Source: Ignavibacteria bacterium
GTDB taxonomy: Bacteria; Bacteroidota; Ignavibacteria; UBA10030; UBA6906
Reading direction: 5' to 3'
DNA: 7,318 nucleotides
Assembly (NCBI GenBank): GCA_029859455.1
Contig: JAOUDE010000126.1
Coordinates: 1-7,318 of the forward strand
Of this stretch, positions 1 through 6,495 are shown piece after piece (the first letter of the stretch is position 1; each line of letters begins with the position of its first letter). The notes under the pieces are model-generated. The model searched no databases and had not been told where the DNA came from. It saw nothing but the letters and a program-made list of their open reading frames with translations. The position numbers and the translations under genes are program-made.

Positions 1-969
1 ACGGCCTTCGTCCCCCAGCTCGATCCCTTCATACAGTTTCTGCGCCATCATCATTGCCCGCTTTGCAGACATCCTCAGCCGGCGCGCCGCTTCCTGCTGC
101 AGAGAACTCGTAATGAATGGAGGCGGAGGGTTCCTCCGGACAGGCTTGTTCTGAATCTCTCGGATCGTGAACTGCTGTCCCCTAATATCGCTGACATACC
201 CTTCGGCGGTCTTCTCATCACCGATCTTCGGATCCTCATCAGCTATCTTAAAGAGCTTCGCGAGAAACGGAGGATGTTTGTCGACCTGGAATTCGCCGAC
301 GATGGACCAGTACTCGACCGGGTCGAAAGCATTGATCTCTTCTTCCCGCTCACATATCAGTCGGACGGCAACCGACTGCACGCGACCGGCGGACAGTCCG
401 TAGAACATCGTCTTCCAAACGAAAGGCGAAACCTTGTAGCCGACAAACCGGTCCATGATTCGCCGCGCCTGCTGGGAATCAACCAGATTGGAATTGATGC
501 GCGTCGGGGTCTTCATCGCTTCACGTATGCCGCGCTCGGTGATCTCTGTGAAAAGAACCCTGTATATCCTGTCGTTGACATCTTCTACTTCCCCGGCGAT
601 GTGCCAGGCGATCGCCTCACCTTCACGGTCAGGATCGGTTGCCACAAATACCTGGTCCGCTTTGCGGGCACGTTCACGCAGCTTGTCAATGACTTCTTGT
701 TTTCCGCTGATCGTCTCATACTCCGGCCGGAACCCGTTATCGACATCAATCCCGAGCTTGCTTTTCGGCAGGTTCTTGATATGACCGACCGATGCTTCGA
801 CAACGTAATTCGCACCGAGGTACTTGTTGATTGTCTTCGCCTTGGCCGGAGACTCCACAATGATGAGGGATTTCCCGTTGGCGGAAACCTCTGCGATCAC
901 CTTCTTCTTCCGGGGGGCTTTCTTCCCTTTCGATGCAGGCTTCTTATCTGTTGCTCGCTTTCCGGCCAT
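1..969 (-). CDS. topA: DNA topoisomerase I, N-terminal 323 residues (partial, C-terminus beyond window)
   Basis: Type IA topoisomerase, which relaxes negatively supercoiled DNA by passing strands through a transient single-strand break. The frame is open from the ATG at 969 to base 1. The Toprim domain covers about residues 33-145: VESPAKAKTI with the catalytic Glu39, and DPDREGEAIAWH with the metal-binding acidic residues Asp112, Asp114 and Glu116. It is followed by FTEIT, DSQQARRIMDRFVGYK and GLSAGRVQS, all hallmark segments. Near the window end come SSLQQEAARRL and an MMMAQKLYEG stretch; the active-site tyrosine (usual context ITYMRTDS) should lie a few residues beyond base 1 and is not visible. 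Residues 1-32 form an unusual Lys/Ala/Pro-rich basic extension before the Toprim core. The start overlaps the DUF494 stop by one base (TGATG), and an AAGGA lies 12 nt upstream. Identity is certain; only the C-terminal zinc-finger content is unknown. Confidence 0.97.
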   Translation of the reverse strand, partial: MAGKRATDKKPASKGKKAPRKKKVIAEVSANGKSLIIVESPAKAKTINKYLGANYVVEASVGHIKNLPKSKLGIDVDNGFRPEYETISGKQEVIDKLRERARKADQVFVATDPDREGEAIAWHIAGEVEDVNDRIYRVLFTEITERGIREAMKTPTRINSNLVDSQQARRIMDRFVGYKVSPFVWKTMFYGLSAGRVQSVAVRLICEREEEINAFDPVEYWSIVGEFQVDKHPPFLAKLFKIADEDPKIGDEKTAEGYVSDIRGQQFTIREIQNKPVRRNPPPPFITSSLQQEAARRLRMSAKRAMMMAQKLYEGIELGDEGR

Positions 970-1418
970 CAGTGTATTGATTCCTTGTTATTAAGCCATG
1001 ATCGATTGGATGCTCCCCCTTTGCCAAACAGCATCGAGGTAACAATCTCTTTTACTTCTTCGATGGAAAGACGGTCATAGCCGGTCTGCATGGCACGCTC
1101 GATGACAACTTCCATGTCCCGGTCATCCAGCAATCCGAGTTCCCGGAGCTGGATCAGGTAACCCTGACTTTCAATCGAAAATGCTGATTTTTCGACTTCG
1201 TGGAAAATCCGCCGGGAGCCGGTACCGACCGGAACCGGAAGAGTAACAACGCCGTCATCGACATCCAGGTTGGTGTACAGCCAGCTCAGCGCCTCGCTGA
1301 TTTCGGTTTGTGTGTATCCCCGGTTCTTCAGCTCTCCCAGATCGATGTCACTGATCCGGTTGGTCACCTGCATCTCTGACATCAGCTGTACGAGTATTTC
1401 GATTATTCTCTGCTTCAT
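969..1418 (-). CDS. smg: DUF494/Smg family protein
   Basis: A 149-residue cytoplasmic protein that matches the DUF494 (Smg) family in length and layout. It opens with a helical segment (MKQRIIEILVQLM), then a helix-turn-helix-like stretch (GYTQTEISEALSWLY), a loop with a RIFHEVE motif, and a second helical half (QGYLIQLRELGLLD... MEVVIERAM... IEEVKEIVTSMLF). The family has no established biochemical role. A longer reading from a TTG at 1445 is possible, but the ATG at 1418 is preferred because it fits the family N-terminus and forms a 4-nt ATGA overlap with the ybeY stop; GGAGA sits directly before it. Its stop overlaps the topA start. In E. coli, smg lies beside smf/dprA and yrdD, the latter encoding a topoisomerase-type zinc-finger protein, so linkage to topA is a recurring context. 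The functional link itself is inference. Confidence 0.88.
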   Translation of the reverse strand: MKQRIIEILVQLMSEMQVTNRISDIDLGELKNRGYTQTEISEALSWLYTNLDVDDGVVTLPVPVGTGSRRIFHEVEKSAFSIESQGYLIQLRELGLLDDRDMEVVIERAMQTGYDRLSIEEVKEIVTSMLFGKGGASNRSWLNNKESIH

Positions 1419-1858
1419 TCTCCGACTTTCTTCTTCGCTGACCAATACATCACATGTGAATCTTCCACTGCTTTCATCCGCCGGGCGGGAGCCTTACCGG
1501 CATCATCATATCCTGCCAGATGAAGAGTCCCGTGGATCACGAGCCGGGCAATCTCATCGCCGAACCGAACACCATAGTGATCGGCCTGTTCCCGTGCCCG
1601 GTCAACATTGACATAAATCTCCCCGTCGGGACGCCCTGTATCAGAAAGCGGAAATGCAATCACGTCGGTTGCATAGTCATGACCGAGGTATCTGGCATTC
1701 AACCTGCGCATTTTCGCCCCATCGACAAAAACAACGGATATCTCCGCCCGGGCCTTCCTTTCCTGCCTGAGAACTCTTCGCACATAATCAGCCGTCCTCT
1801 GACGATGGATCCGGTAGCGCCTGTGAGCATTGGTCACTGTGACGCTGACACTGCTCAC
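1415..1858 (-). CDS. ybeY: YbeY endoribonuclease (16S rRNA 3'-end maturation, UPF0054)
   Basis: A 147-residue, single-domain, zinc-dependent endoribonuclease of the family involved in 16S rRNA 3'-end maturation and ribosome quality control. Visible family segments are ISVVFVDG (39-47), LNARYLGHDYATDVIAFPL (53-71), GEIYVNVDRAREQADHYG (79-96) and the metal site VIHGTLHLAGYDD (107-119). The first two zinc ligands are His109 and His113, but the third position, His in E. coli-type enzymes, is Asp119. The same substitution is known to me from Bacteroidota-like YbeY proteins, so the enzyme is probably active. It starts with GTG, chosen because it forms a GTGA overlap with the upstream gene's stop; the Shine-Dalgarno site is weak (CGGAA), which suggests coupled translation. 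It overlaps DUF494 downstream by ATGA. Confidence 0.95.
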   Translation of the reverse strand: MSSVSVTVTNAHRRYRIHRQRTADYVRRVLRQERKARAEISVVFVDGAKMRRLNARYLGHDYATDVIAFPLSDTGRPDGEIYVNVDRAREQADHYGVRFGDEIARLVIHGTLHLAGYDDAGKAPARRMKAVEDSHVMYWSAKKKVGE

Positions 1859-2331
1859 TTCCGGCGTTTCTTTGCTGACCCTCTCTTCGCCGGACCGGAT
1901 TCCTCCAGAACCGAGTCAGTCATCGAAAGCGCTATTCCGGAAAGCATCACTTCAGGACCCAGTTTTGTAAAATCCCCGGAAAGCAGCGACCGATCAACAT
2001 TTGCATAGAGGGAGCACCCCCCCTCTTTCTCTATAATAAGGCCGGAAAGCCTTCCTCCGCTTTCACCAAAGAACGTCACTTCACCCAGAATCTTGCTTAC
2101 CACAAACCCCGTACAGAAATGGAGTTGCAGATGGGAGTATTTCGTATAAACGGATACGAGGCTCCCTTTTCTGGTTCCGATCCTGATGCTCGGGTATATT
2201 TCGAGAGCAAGCCGTCGGTCACCTTCGCCGACTTCAAACCGGCTGAAGCTGCTGTCGCCACTCGGTTCACAGCCAAGCACTTTCCCAAGCCTGGTGATGT
2301 CCCGTCGTGTGAATGAAAATGTGTCAGGCAT
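1855..2331 (-). CDS. Uncharacterised protein of about 158 residues, first gene of the ybeY-smg-topA operon
   Basis: I do not recognise this family. It has no signal peptide, no membrane segment and no obvious catalytic motif. The middle (about residues 40-105) alternates short hydrophobic and polar residues, suggesting a beta-rich fold: LALEIYPSIRIG, LVSVYTKYSHLQLHFCTGFVV, GEVTFFGE, RLSGLIIEKEGGCSLYANVD. A GDFTKLGPEVMLSGIALSMTD segment follows, and the protein ends in a basic tail (KRGSAKKRRK) that might bind nucleic acid. The start is uncertain: ATG 2331 is chosen (MPDTFSFTRRD), with ATG 2355 and TTG 2367 in frame upstream; none has an ideal ribosome site, the nearest being GGCGGG 3 nt and GAGG 14 nt upstream. 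Its stop overlaps ybeY by GTGA, so it is probably co-translated with ybeY, and the tight packing supports a real gene. A role in RNA or ribosome work is only a guess from context. Confidence 0.8.
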   Translation of the reverse strand: MPDTFSFTRRDITRLGKVLGCEPSGDSSFSRFEVGEGDRRLALEIYPSIRIGTRKGSLVSVYTKYSHLQLHFCTGFVVSKILGEVTFFGESGGRLSGLIIEKEGGCSLYANVDRSLLSGDFTKLGPEVMLSGIALSMTDSVLEESGPAKRGSAKKRRK

Positions 2332-2522
2332 GAACCCGCCGTGTACCTCTGTCATGAAACAAGACAACCCCGAATCGGCGGATCAAGCTGAACTTCCGCG
2401 CTACCGGGGCTGTTCGCACATCCTGTACCGGCCCGCTGAACACGGCCGCCGGAGAATCCTGTGCAAGGATTCCGGTACTGCAACAGTTAGAAAAAAGACT
2501 CTCCTGTGCATTCACTCGGCGC
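2332..2522 (-). other. Probable long 5' leader of the ybeY-smg-topA operon
   Basis: This is the stretch from just after the -10 box at 2523..2528 to the chosen start of the first gene, about 185 nt of transcript. It contains a strong hairpin (2449..2475) and a longer-range inverted pair, GTACCGG (2472..2478) with CCGGTAC (2425..2431). A T6 run lies at about 2491..2496. The 9-nt direct repeat TGCACAGGA occurs twice, once near 2510 and once in the hairpin loop and arm. A short open frame crosses it but has no convincing start or ribosome site. I recognise no known riboswitch, T-box or other RNA family. Confidence 0.45.
2449..2475 (-). other. Hairpin in the operon leader
   Basis: On the minus strand CCGG-AATCCT, loop TGCAC, AGGATT-(CT bulge)-CCGG. 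The inner arms GAATCCT and AGGATTC pair perfectly around a 5-nt loop. No T-run follows, so it is not a normal intrinsic terminator; it could be a regulatory or stabilising leader structure. Confidence 0.5.
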
Positions 2523-2551
2523 AATATAGGCACCCTGCTGATGATTGTCAA
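2523..2551 (-). promoter_or_regulatory. Sigma70-type promoter for the unknown gene-ybeY-smg-topA operon
   Basis: On the minus strand: -35 TTGACA at 2546..2551 (6/6 match), a 17-bp spacer, and -10 TATATT at 2523..2528 (5/6 match). It begins 16 bases beyond the metallo-hydrolase stop codon, in the largest gap of the window. Transcription should start near 2516 and run leftwards. Confidence 0.8.
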
Positions 2552-2566
2552 GCAAGCTCCTTTGCT

Positions 2567-3463
2567 TCACAATTCGACAACCATTCCCTCAAATGCCGCA
2601 TCACACCGGAACCCGTAACCCCGATCGCGGATAACCAAACGGCATTCTTCCAAAATACGGTCGATCTCACCGTCGTTATGGTTGTGGTGGTGATGGAAGA
2701 GGATCAGGCGGTCGACTTCCGCCTTGTGGGCAATGTTCATCGCATACAGATAATCCGAGTGTCCCCAGCCCTGATGCACACGGTACTCTTCCGGCGTATA
2801 CGTCGCATCATGGATCAGAATTCCCGCATGTCTTGCAAAGGACACGAGATAGCGATCGTCATCTCCCTCCTCATTCCTGTAACGGTCAGTGACCTCAGGG
2901 GCAACGGCGGAAGCAACGGCCGGATCCGACTTTCGAAACGGTTCATTGTCGCTTATGTAGACAAGACTCTTCCCCCGTTCCTCGATTCGGTATCCGAGCG
3001 TCAAAAAGGGATGGCACACGTAACTGCTGGTGACCAGTCCGCCCGAAACCGGAACCGTGTTCTCGCCCATCGCTTTGAAGGAAATCTGTGCCCGGAGCTC
3101 TTCAAGTTTTACAGGAAAGTATCTCTTGTTCATGACCTCAGAGAGGACCTGTCTCAGGGAGAGCTCGTCCGTTTCAGGCCCCGCGATCGTGATCTCGTTC
3201 CCTTCAGCAAAAAGGGGCTGAAAGAACGGGAACCCCTGGATATGGTCCCAGTGAGGGTGAGTGATAGCGATAAATGCCTGAACGGGAGAACGGGAGGCTG
3301 CAAGAACGTCGCCAAGGGGCCTGATGCCTGTTCCGGCATCCAGGATGATCAACGTATTGTCGGAAAGACGCACCTCAACACACGGTGTGTTGCCCCCGTA
3401 GCGGACCGTGTCGGGGCCGGGAGACGGGATCGAGCCGCGTGTTCCCCAGAACCTGGCTCTCAT
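2567..3463 (-). CDS. Metallo-beta-lactamase-fold hydrolase (phosphodiesterase-like, COG1235-type)
   Basis: A 298-residue cytoplasmic metallo-hydrolase. The N-terminus FWGTRGSIPSPGP and RYGGNTPCVEVR, then LDAGTGIR (41-48), are typical of a PhnP/cyclic-phosphodiesterase-like branch of the superfamily. Metal ligands in the THPHWDH motif are His69, His71, Asp73 and His74; further likely ligands are His151, Asp219 (LIHDATYTPEEY), His235 in GWGHS and a His at 257-258. The substrate cannot be told from sequence; related proteins act on phosphodiester bonds. It has an unusual histidine cluster, FHHHHNHND, at 256-264. The ATG at 3463 starts exactly at the family N-terminus, 21 nt after the preceding stop, with no clear Shine-Dalgarno site. 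It is the last gene of the protease operon, as a strong promoter lies just past its stop. Confidence 0.9.
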   Translation of the reverse strand: MRARFWGTRGSIPSPGPDTVRYGGNTPCVEVRLSDNTLIILDAGTGIRPLGDVLAASRSPVQAFIAITHPHWDHIQGFPFFQPLFAEGNEITIAGPETDELSLRQVLSEVMNKRYFPVKLEELRAQISFKAMGENTVPVSGGLVTSSYVCHPFLTLGYRIEERGKSLVYISDNEPFRKSDPAVASAVAPEVTDRYRNEEGDDDRYLVSFARHAGILIHDATYTPEEYRVHQGWGHSDYLYAMNIAHKAEVDRLILFHHHHNHNDGEIDRILEECRLVIRDRGYGFRCDAAFEGMVVEL

Positions 3464-3484
3464 CGAATGAACCGCGAGAATTGA

Positions 3485-3991
3485 CTAACGACTGAAACTC
3501 CGAGCATATCCCACATAGTGAACAGCAGACTCACGAATACCCTCCTTCTCTGCTTCCGTCAACCCGCGAATAATCCGCGCCGGAACCCCGGCGGCCAGAA
3601 CACCATCCGGTACTTCCATTCCCTGGAGAACCACAGCCCCGGCAGCAACGAGGGACGATTTCCCGATAGACGCTCCGTCAAGCACGACCGCACCCATTCC
3701 AATCAGTGATTCGTCACCGATCCGGCTTCCATGAATAATCGCACGATGGCCAATCGTCACGTCCGAACCGACCGCCACCGAATCAGAATCGGTCACATGG
3801 AACACACATCCATCCTGTATATTGCTTCGAGGTCCGATCGTTATCGTGTTGATATCCCCCCGGAGAACCGCCTGAAACCAGACACTTGATTCTTCCCCAA
3901 GATCGACATCTCCGATCACATATGCCCCGTCGGCCACAAAAACAGTTTCCGGAACCCGTGGCGTTTTTCCTCCAATGCTCAATACCGGCAT
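3485..3991 (-). CDS. Gamma-class carbonic anhydrase-like hexapeptide-repeat protein (YrdA/PaaY type)
   Basis: A 168-residue left-handed beta-helix protein, expected to be a trimer with zinc at subunit interfaces. The three zinc ligands of gamma carbonic anhydrases are present: His65 (CVFHV) and His82 and His87 (IGHRAIIHG). Arg44 and Asp46 (VLRGD) and Gln59-Asp60 (NIQDG) also match the conserved active-site set. Hexapeptide-type turns continue through IGDESLIGMGAVVLDG, IGKSSLVAAGAVV and LAAGVPARIIRGL, followed by a C-terminal helix. It lacks the long acidic loop of the archaeal Cam enzyme, as usual for the YrdA/PaaY branch, whose members vary in measured activity. The ATG abuts the DUF3108 stop and has a strong GGAGG site 5 nt upstream (3997..4001), so it is probably well translated. 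Cytoplasmic. Confidence 0.93.
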   Translation of the reverse strand: MPVLSIGGKTPRVPETVFVADGAYVIGDVDLGEESSVWFQAVLRGDINTITIGPRSNIQDGCVFHVTDSDSVAVGSDVTIGHRAIIHGSRIGDESLIGMGAVVLDGASIGKSSLVAAGAVVLQGMEVPDGVLAAGVPARIIRGLTEAEKEGIRESAVHYVGYARSFSR

Positions 3992-4867
3992 TCAGTCCTC
4001 CGGTGCTCTCGGCGGAGCCCAACCGCCCCGCTTCCAACTGACCAGCTCGAGCGTGACGCTTCCAATAATCACTTCCATGTTCGCTTTGATCGGAACCCTG
4101 GCCTCGTCATTGCTGAACCATCCCTCGAAGTCACCTGTCAGGCCGAAGAGACCGACAAAACCTGCCCTCCCGTTGAATCCGATCACGTCGATCGGATACG
4201 TAATGAAATCGCTGTCAACACTCCCTCTCTCTCCATTGAAATCGATATAGGTAATCCCCTTCTTCTCCTTCACCACCGTGGGAATCTCCATCGGAGTGCC
4301 GGCATACAATTTCTCCCTGGCATAATAGAAAAGAGAAAGCCCATCGTTATAACGGGCTTCAAGTGCCATGGTGTCAATCCTGTCAGTCACATTTTCCACC
4401 GACCCAACCTTCATGACGACACGATTCAAGTCATACTGGAAGAAGTACTCGGCGAAGGACCAGCTCTCATTTTCCCTGCTCTTCCCGAGGAAGTACCTGG
4501 AGAATCCGGTCGAGTCAAAACGGCTCTGATACACGGCATGAAGGTCGACGAACGGAACACCACGGTAGGACTGGATGACTGCGTTTCCTTCCTGGACGGT
4601 AGCGCCACCCTCCCGGGTTTTCTTTCCGGAGACAATCCTGATCTGTCCGAGATCGATAAATCCATAACGGACATTATAGACCAGCTCTTCACCTTCCACA
4701 AACACCTTTGCGGGAATCCGGTCAGGCGGGTGGGACGAATCCGGGCTCGATGCGGCTGTCAGTGTCAGGACTGAGGCAGCCACCAGCATGATCAATCCGC
4801 AGCAACGGCTGATCACAATCAGTGGCTGCCTTGTTCCTGTTCCGGGAGTAAGGTAGGGTGAGTTCAC
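3992..4867 (-). CDS. Exported DUF3108 family protein
   Basis: A protein of about 291 residues with an N-terminal signal peptide: a hydrophobic stretch at about residues 23-40 (GLIMLVAASVLTLTAAS), with cleavage likely just after it. No lipobox cysteine is seen in the right place. The mature part is beta-rich and fits DUF3108: GEELVYNVRYGFIDLGQIRI near the start, and WFSNDEARVPIKANMEVIIGSVTLEL near the end. The family is periplasmic or envelope-associated and of unknown function. The start is GTG 4867, chosen for the GTGA overlap with the protease stop; a GTG at 4816 would give a shorter, equally good signal peptide with AAGG 12 nt upstream. Its coupling to an exported protease suggests a shared envelope role, such as the protease processing or regulating it, but this is inference. 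Confidence 0.87.
   Translation of the reverse strand: MNSPYLTPGTGTRQPLIVISRCCGLIMLVAASVLTLTAASSPDSSHPPDRIPAKVFVEGEELVYNVRYGFIDLGQIRIVSGKKTREGGATVQEGNAVIQSYRGVPFVDLHAVYQSRFDSTGFSRYFLGKSRENESWSFAEYFFQYDLNRVVMKVGSVENVTDRIDTMALEARYNDGLSLFYYAREKLYAGTPMEIPTVVKEKKGITYIDFNGERGSVDSDFITYPIDVIGFNGRAGFVGLFGLTGDFEGWFSNDEARVPIKANMEVIIGSVTLELVSWKRGGWAPPRAPED
3997..4001 (-). promoter_or_regulatory. Strong ribosome binding site of the carbonic anhydrase gene
   Basis: GGAGG on the minus strand, 5 nt before the ATG at 3991 and inside the last codons of the DUF3108 gene. It is the best Shine-Dalgarno site in the window and confirms that start. Confidence 0.85.
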
Positions 4868-6483
4868 TTCAGACTGGAGAGATCGCGCGAGATTTTCTCA
4901 GCCTCCGGAAAGAGGGCAAGAGATTCCTGGAACTGCGAGTCGACCCCGAGCATTACGCGTGATGTGCCTTCCACTCCCCACAGCCGCCTGCCGAGATTTG
5001 CCCGGATATATGCTTCGATGTATTTCCGATCCTTGTCGAACAGCTCCTGGTTGAATTCCACACCCTTCTCACCTGCCAGAGCGAGGAAATCGGTCATCAT
5101 CTGATCGGTGACGATGAATTCGTCAACATATCTTACCACGTTCTCTCCGAATCGGGCTTTCAGATCCTCTGCCTTACGATCTGCGTACGCCGTTGCAAAT
5201 TCAAAGAATACATTCCGGCTTCTCAGGTGAGCCGCATATTCGGTCAGACGGTCAGACTTAATGATATAGTCAGGGGTGATACCTCCACCGCCAAACACCT
5301 GCCTGCCCAGAGAGAGAGTCTTGTACACCGGCCGTGCCGAGTCTGACTCGGCCTCATGTGTGATGTTCTCTCCTTCACTTTCCTCCCGTTCGAACGCAGC
5401 CCGCGCATATTCAGCCCGTCCGCCGTCATACTGACGCTGGATCAGCCTCCCGCTCGGCGTGAAATACCGTGCGGTGGTCAGCCGGAATGCTGAGCCGTCC
5501 TTCAGACTGAATTCCCGCTGAACCAGTCCTTTTCCGAATGTGGTTTCTCCCACGATCAGGCCCCTGTCCCAATCCTGAATTGCTCCTGCCACAATTTCGC
5601 TGGCCGATGCGGAACTATTGTCCACCAGTACTATAATAGTGACATCCATGAGGCGTCCGGACCCGCTGGACAGGTACTCGTCATCGAATTCGGGGCGACG
5701 CCCTTTCGTATAGACAACCTTTTTTCCCCCGGGCAGAAACTCATCAACCATTCTGAATGCCTGCTCAAGGTACCCCCCTGCGTTGTTTCGCAGGTCGAGT
5801 ACGAGACGTTTCATGCCGGAAGCACGGAGCTTGTCCACTGCAGCAATCAACTCATCATGGGTGGTAGCGGCAAACCGTGTGACCTGGATATAGCCTGTTT
5901 CTCCATCCACCATAAGTGAGGAAGGAATGGTGTACAGCGGGATCTTGTCCCTTGTGATCTCAAAGTCAATCAGGTCGTCCATCCCCGGGCGCATGATCGA
6001 GACTATAACACGGGTTCCCTTCGGCCCCCTGAGTTTCTGCTGGACGCCCATCTGGGTAATTCCGACCGACGTCGTATCATCGATTTTCACGATCTTATCG
6101 CCTGCAAGAATTCCCAGAGCCTCACTGGGCCCGCCGATGATCGGAGCAACCACCATCAGCGTATCGTTGAGCACCTGAAACTCAATTCCGATCCCTTCAA
6201 AACTGCCCTGGAATTCCTCGTGGATTCTGGTTAAATGGGATGCGGGAATATAGTTGGAGTGAGGATCAAGGTCTTCAAGCAACGCGGCAATTGCCGATTC
6301 GGTCAGTTTCTCCGTGCTGACATCTTCGACATAGTACTTTTCGGTAATGCTGAGGACATCCTTGAATTTCGAAATCTGCTCGTAGATGTTGTCTGATGAA
6401 AAGCCGGAATTCAACAGCGCGCCGGCTCCCAGACTCATGATGACGAGAGTCACCACGAATAAGAGTGAAAATCGCTTCCTCAT
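4864..6483 (-). CDS. ctpA: S41 family C-terminal processing peptidase with PDZ domain
   Basis: A 539-residue exported serine protease of the CtpA/Prc family, which degrades or trims periplasmic proteins from their C-termini. Numbered from the chosen start: signal peptide or membrane anchor about 2-25 (RKRF then a hydrophobic run), an N-terminal helical domain with LEDLDPHSNYIP (69-80), a PDZ domain about 92-180 (FEGIGIEF, LAGDKIVKIDD, LRGPKGT), and the catalytic core with LDLRNNAGGYLEQA, SSASASEIVAG and TTFGKGLVQ. These give nucleophile Ser293, base Lys318 and Gln322. GGGGITPD and a tail of well over 100 residues follow, as in FCB-type members. An acidic linker (REESEGENITHEAES) precedes that motif. 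The frame extends up to a GTG at 6543, but ATG 6483 is chosen: AAGGA lies 7 nt upstream and the signal peptide then begins at once. It is first gene of its operon and overlaps DUF3108 by GTGA. Confidence 0.95.
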   Translation of the reverse strand: MRKRFSLLFVVTLVIMSLGAGALLNSGFSSDNIYEQISKFKDVLSITEKYYVEDVSTEKLTESAIAALLEDLDPHSNYIPASHLTRIHEEFQGSFEGIGIEFQVLNDTLMVVAPIIGGPSEALGILAGDKIVKIDDTTSVGITQMGVQQKLRGPKGTRVIVSIMRPGMDDLIDFEITRDKIPLYTIPSSLMVDGETGYIQVTRFAATTHDELIAAVDKLRASGMKRLVLDLRNNAGGYLEQAFRMVDEFLPGGKKVVYTKGRRPEFDDEYLSSGSGRLMDVTIIVLVDNSSASASEIVAGAIQDWDRGLIVGETTFGKGLVQREFSLKDGSAFRLTTARYFTPSGRLIQRQYDGGRAEYARAAFEREESEGENITHEAESDSARPVYKTLSLGRQVFGGGGITPDYIIKSDRLTEYAAHLRSRNVFFEFATAYADRKAEDLKARFGENVVRYVDEFIVTDQMMTDFLALAGEKGVEFNQELFDKDRKYIEAYIRANLGRRLWGVEGTSRVMLGVDSQFQESLALFPEAEKISRDLSSLK

Positions 6484-6490
6484 AAACAAA

Positions 6491-6495
6491 TCCTT
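6491..6495 (-). promoter_or_regulatory. Ribosome binding site deciding the protease start
   Basis: AAGGA on the minus strand with a 7-nt spacer to the ATG at 6483. The alternative starts at 6498 (ATG) and 6543 (GTG) lack a comparable site. Confidence 0.75.

Noticed and set aside
274..1080. A 268-codon open frame on the plus strand, opposite topA and DUF494
   Set aside because: The opposite strand encodes unmistakable topoisomerase motifs; the plus-strand product has low-complexity shadow composition.
1419..1445. TTG 1445 as the start of the DUF494 gene
   Set aside because: It adds nine residues not typical of the family; ATG 1418 gives the family N-terminus and the ATGA overlap.
2449..2475. 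Leader hairpin as part of a tRNA or small stable RNA such as SRP RNA
   Set aside because: No cloverleaf, no T-loop motif and no conserved SRP RNA core could be found around it.
2324..2551. A 75-codon minus-strand frame across the operon leader
   Set aside because: Its nominal start lies in the -35 box, so it would not be on the transcript; internal starts lack a good ribosome site and the product has no family features.
2550..2567. AAGCAA/TTGCTT hairpin after the metallo-hydrolase stop, as a terminator
   Set aside because: The stem is short and AT-rich, no T-run follows, and the downstream arm overlaps the -35 box, so I do not call it a terminator.
2186..3484. A 432-codon open frame on the plus strand, opposite the metallo-hydrolase gene
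   Set aside because: Its translation has no recognisable domain and lies antisense to a well-supported enzyme with intact metal motifs; it is a shadow of codon bias.
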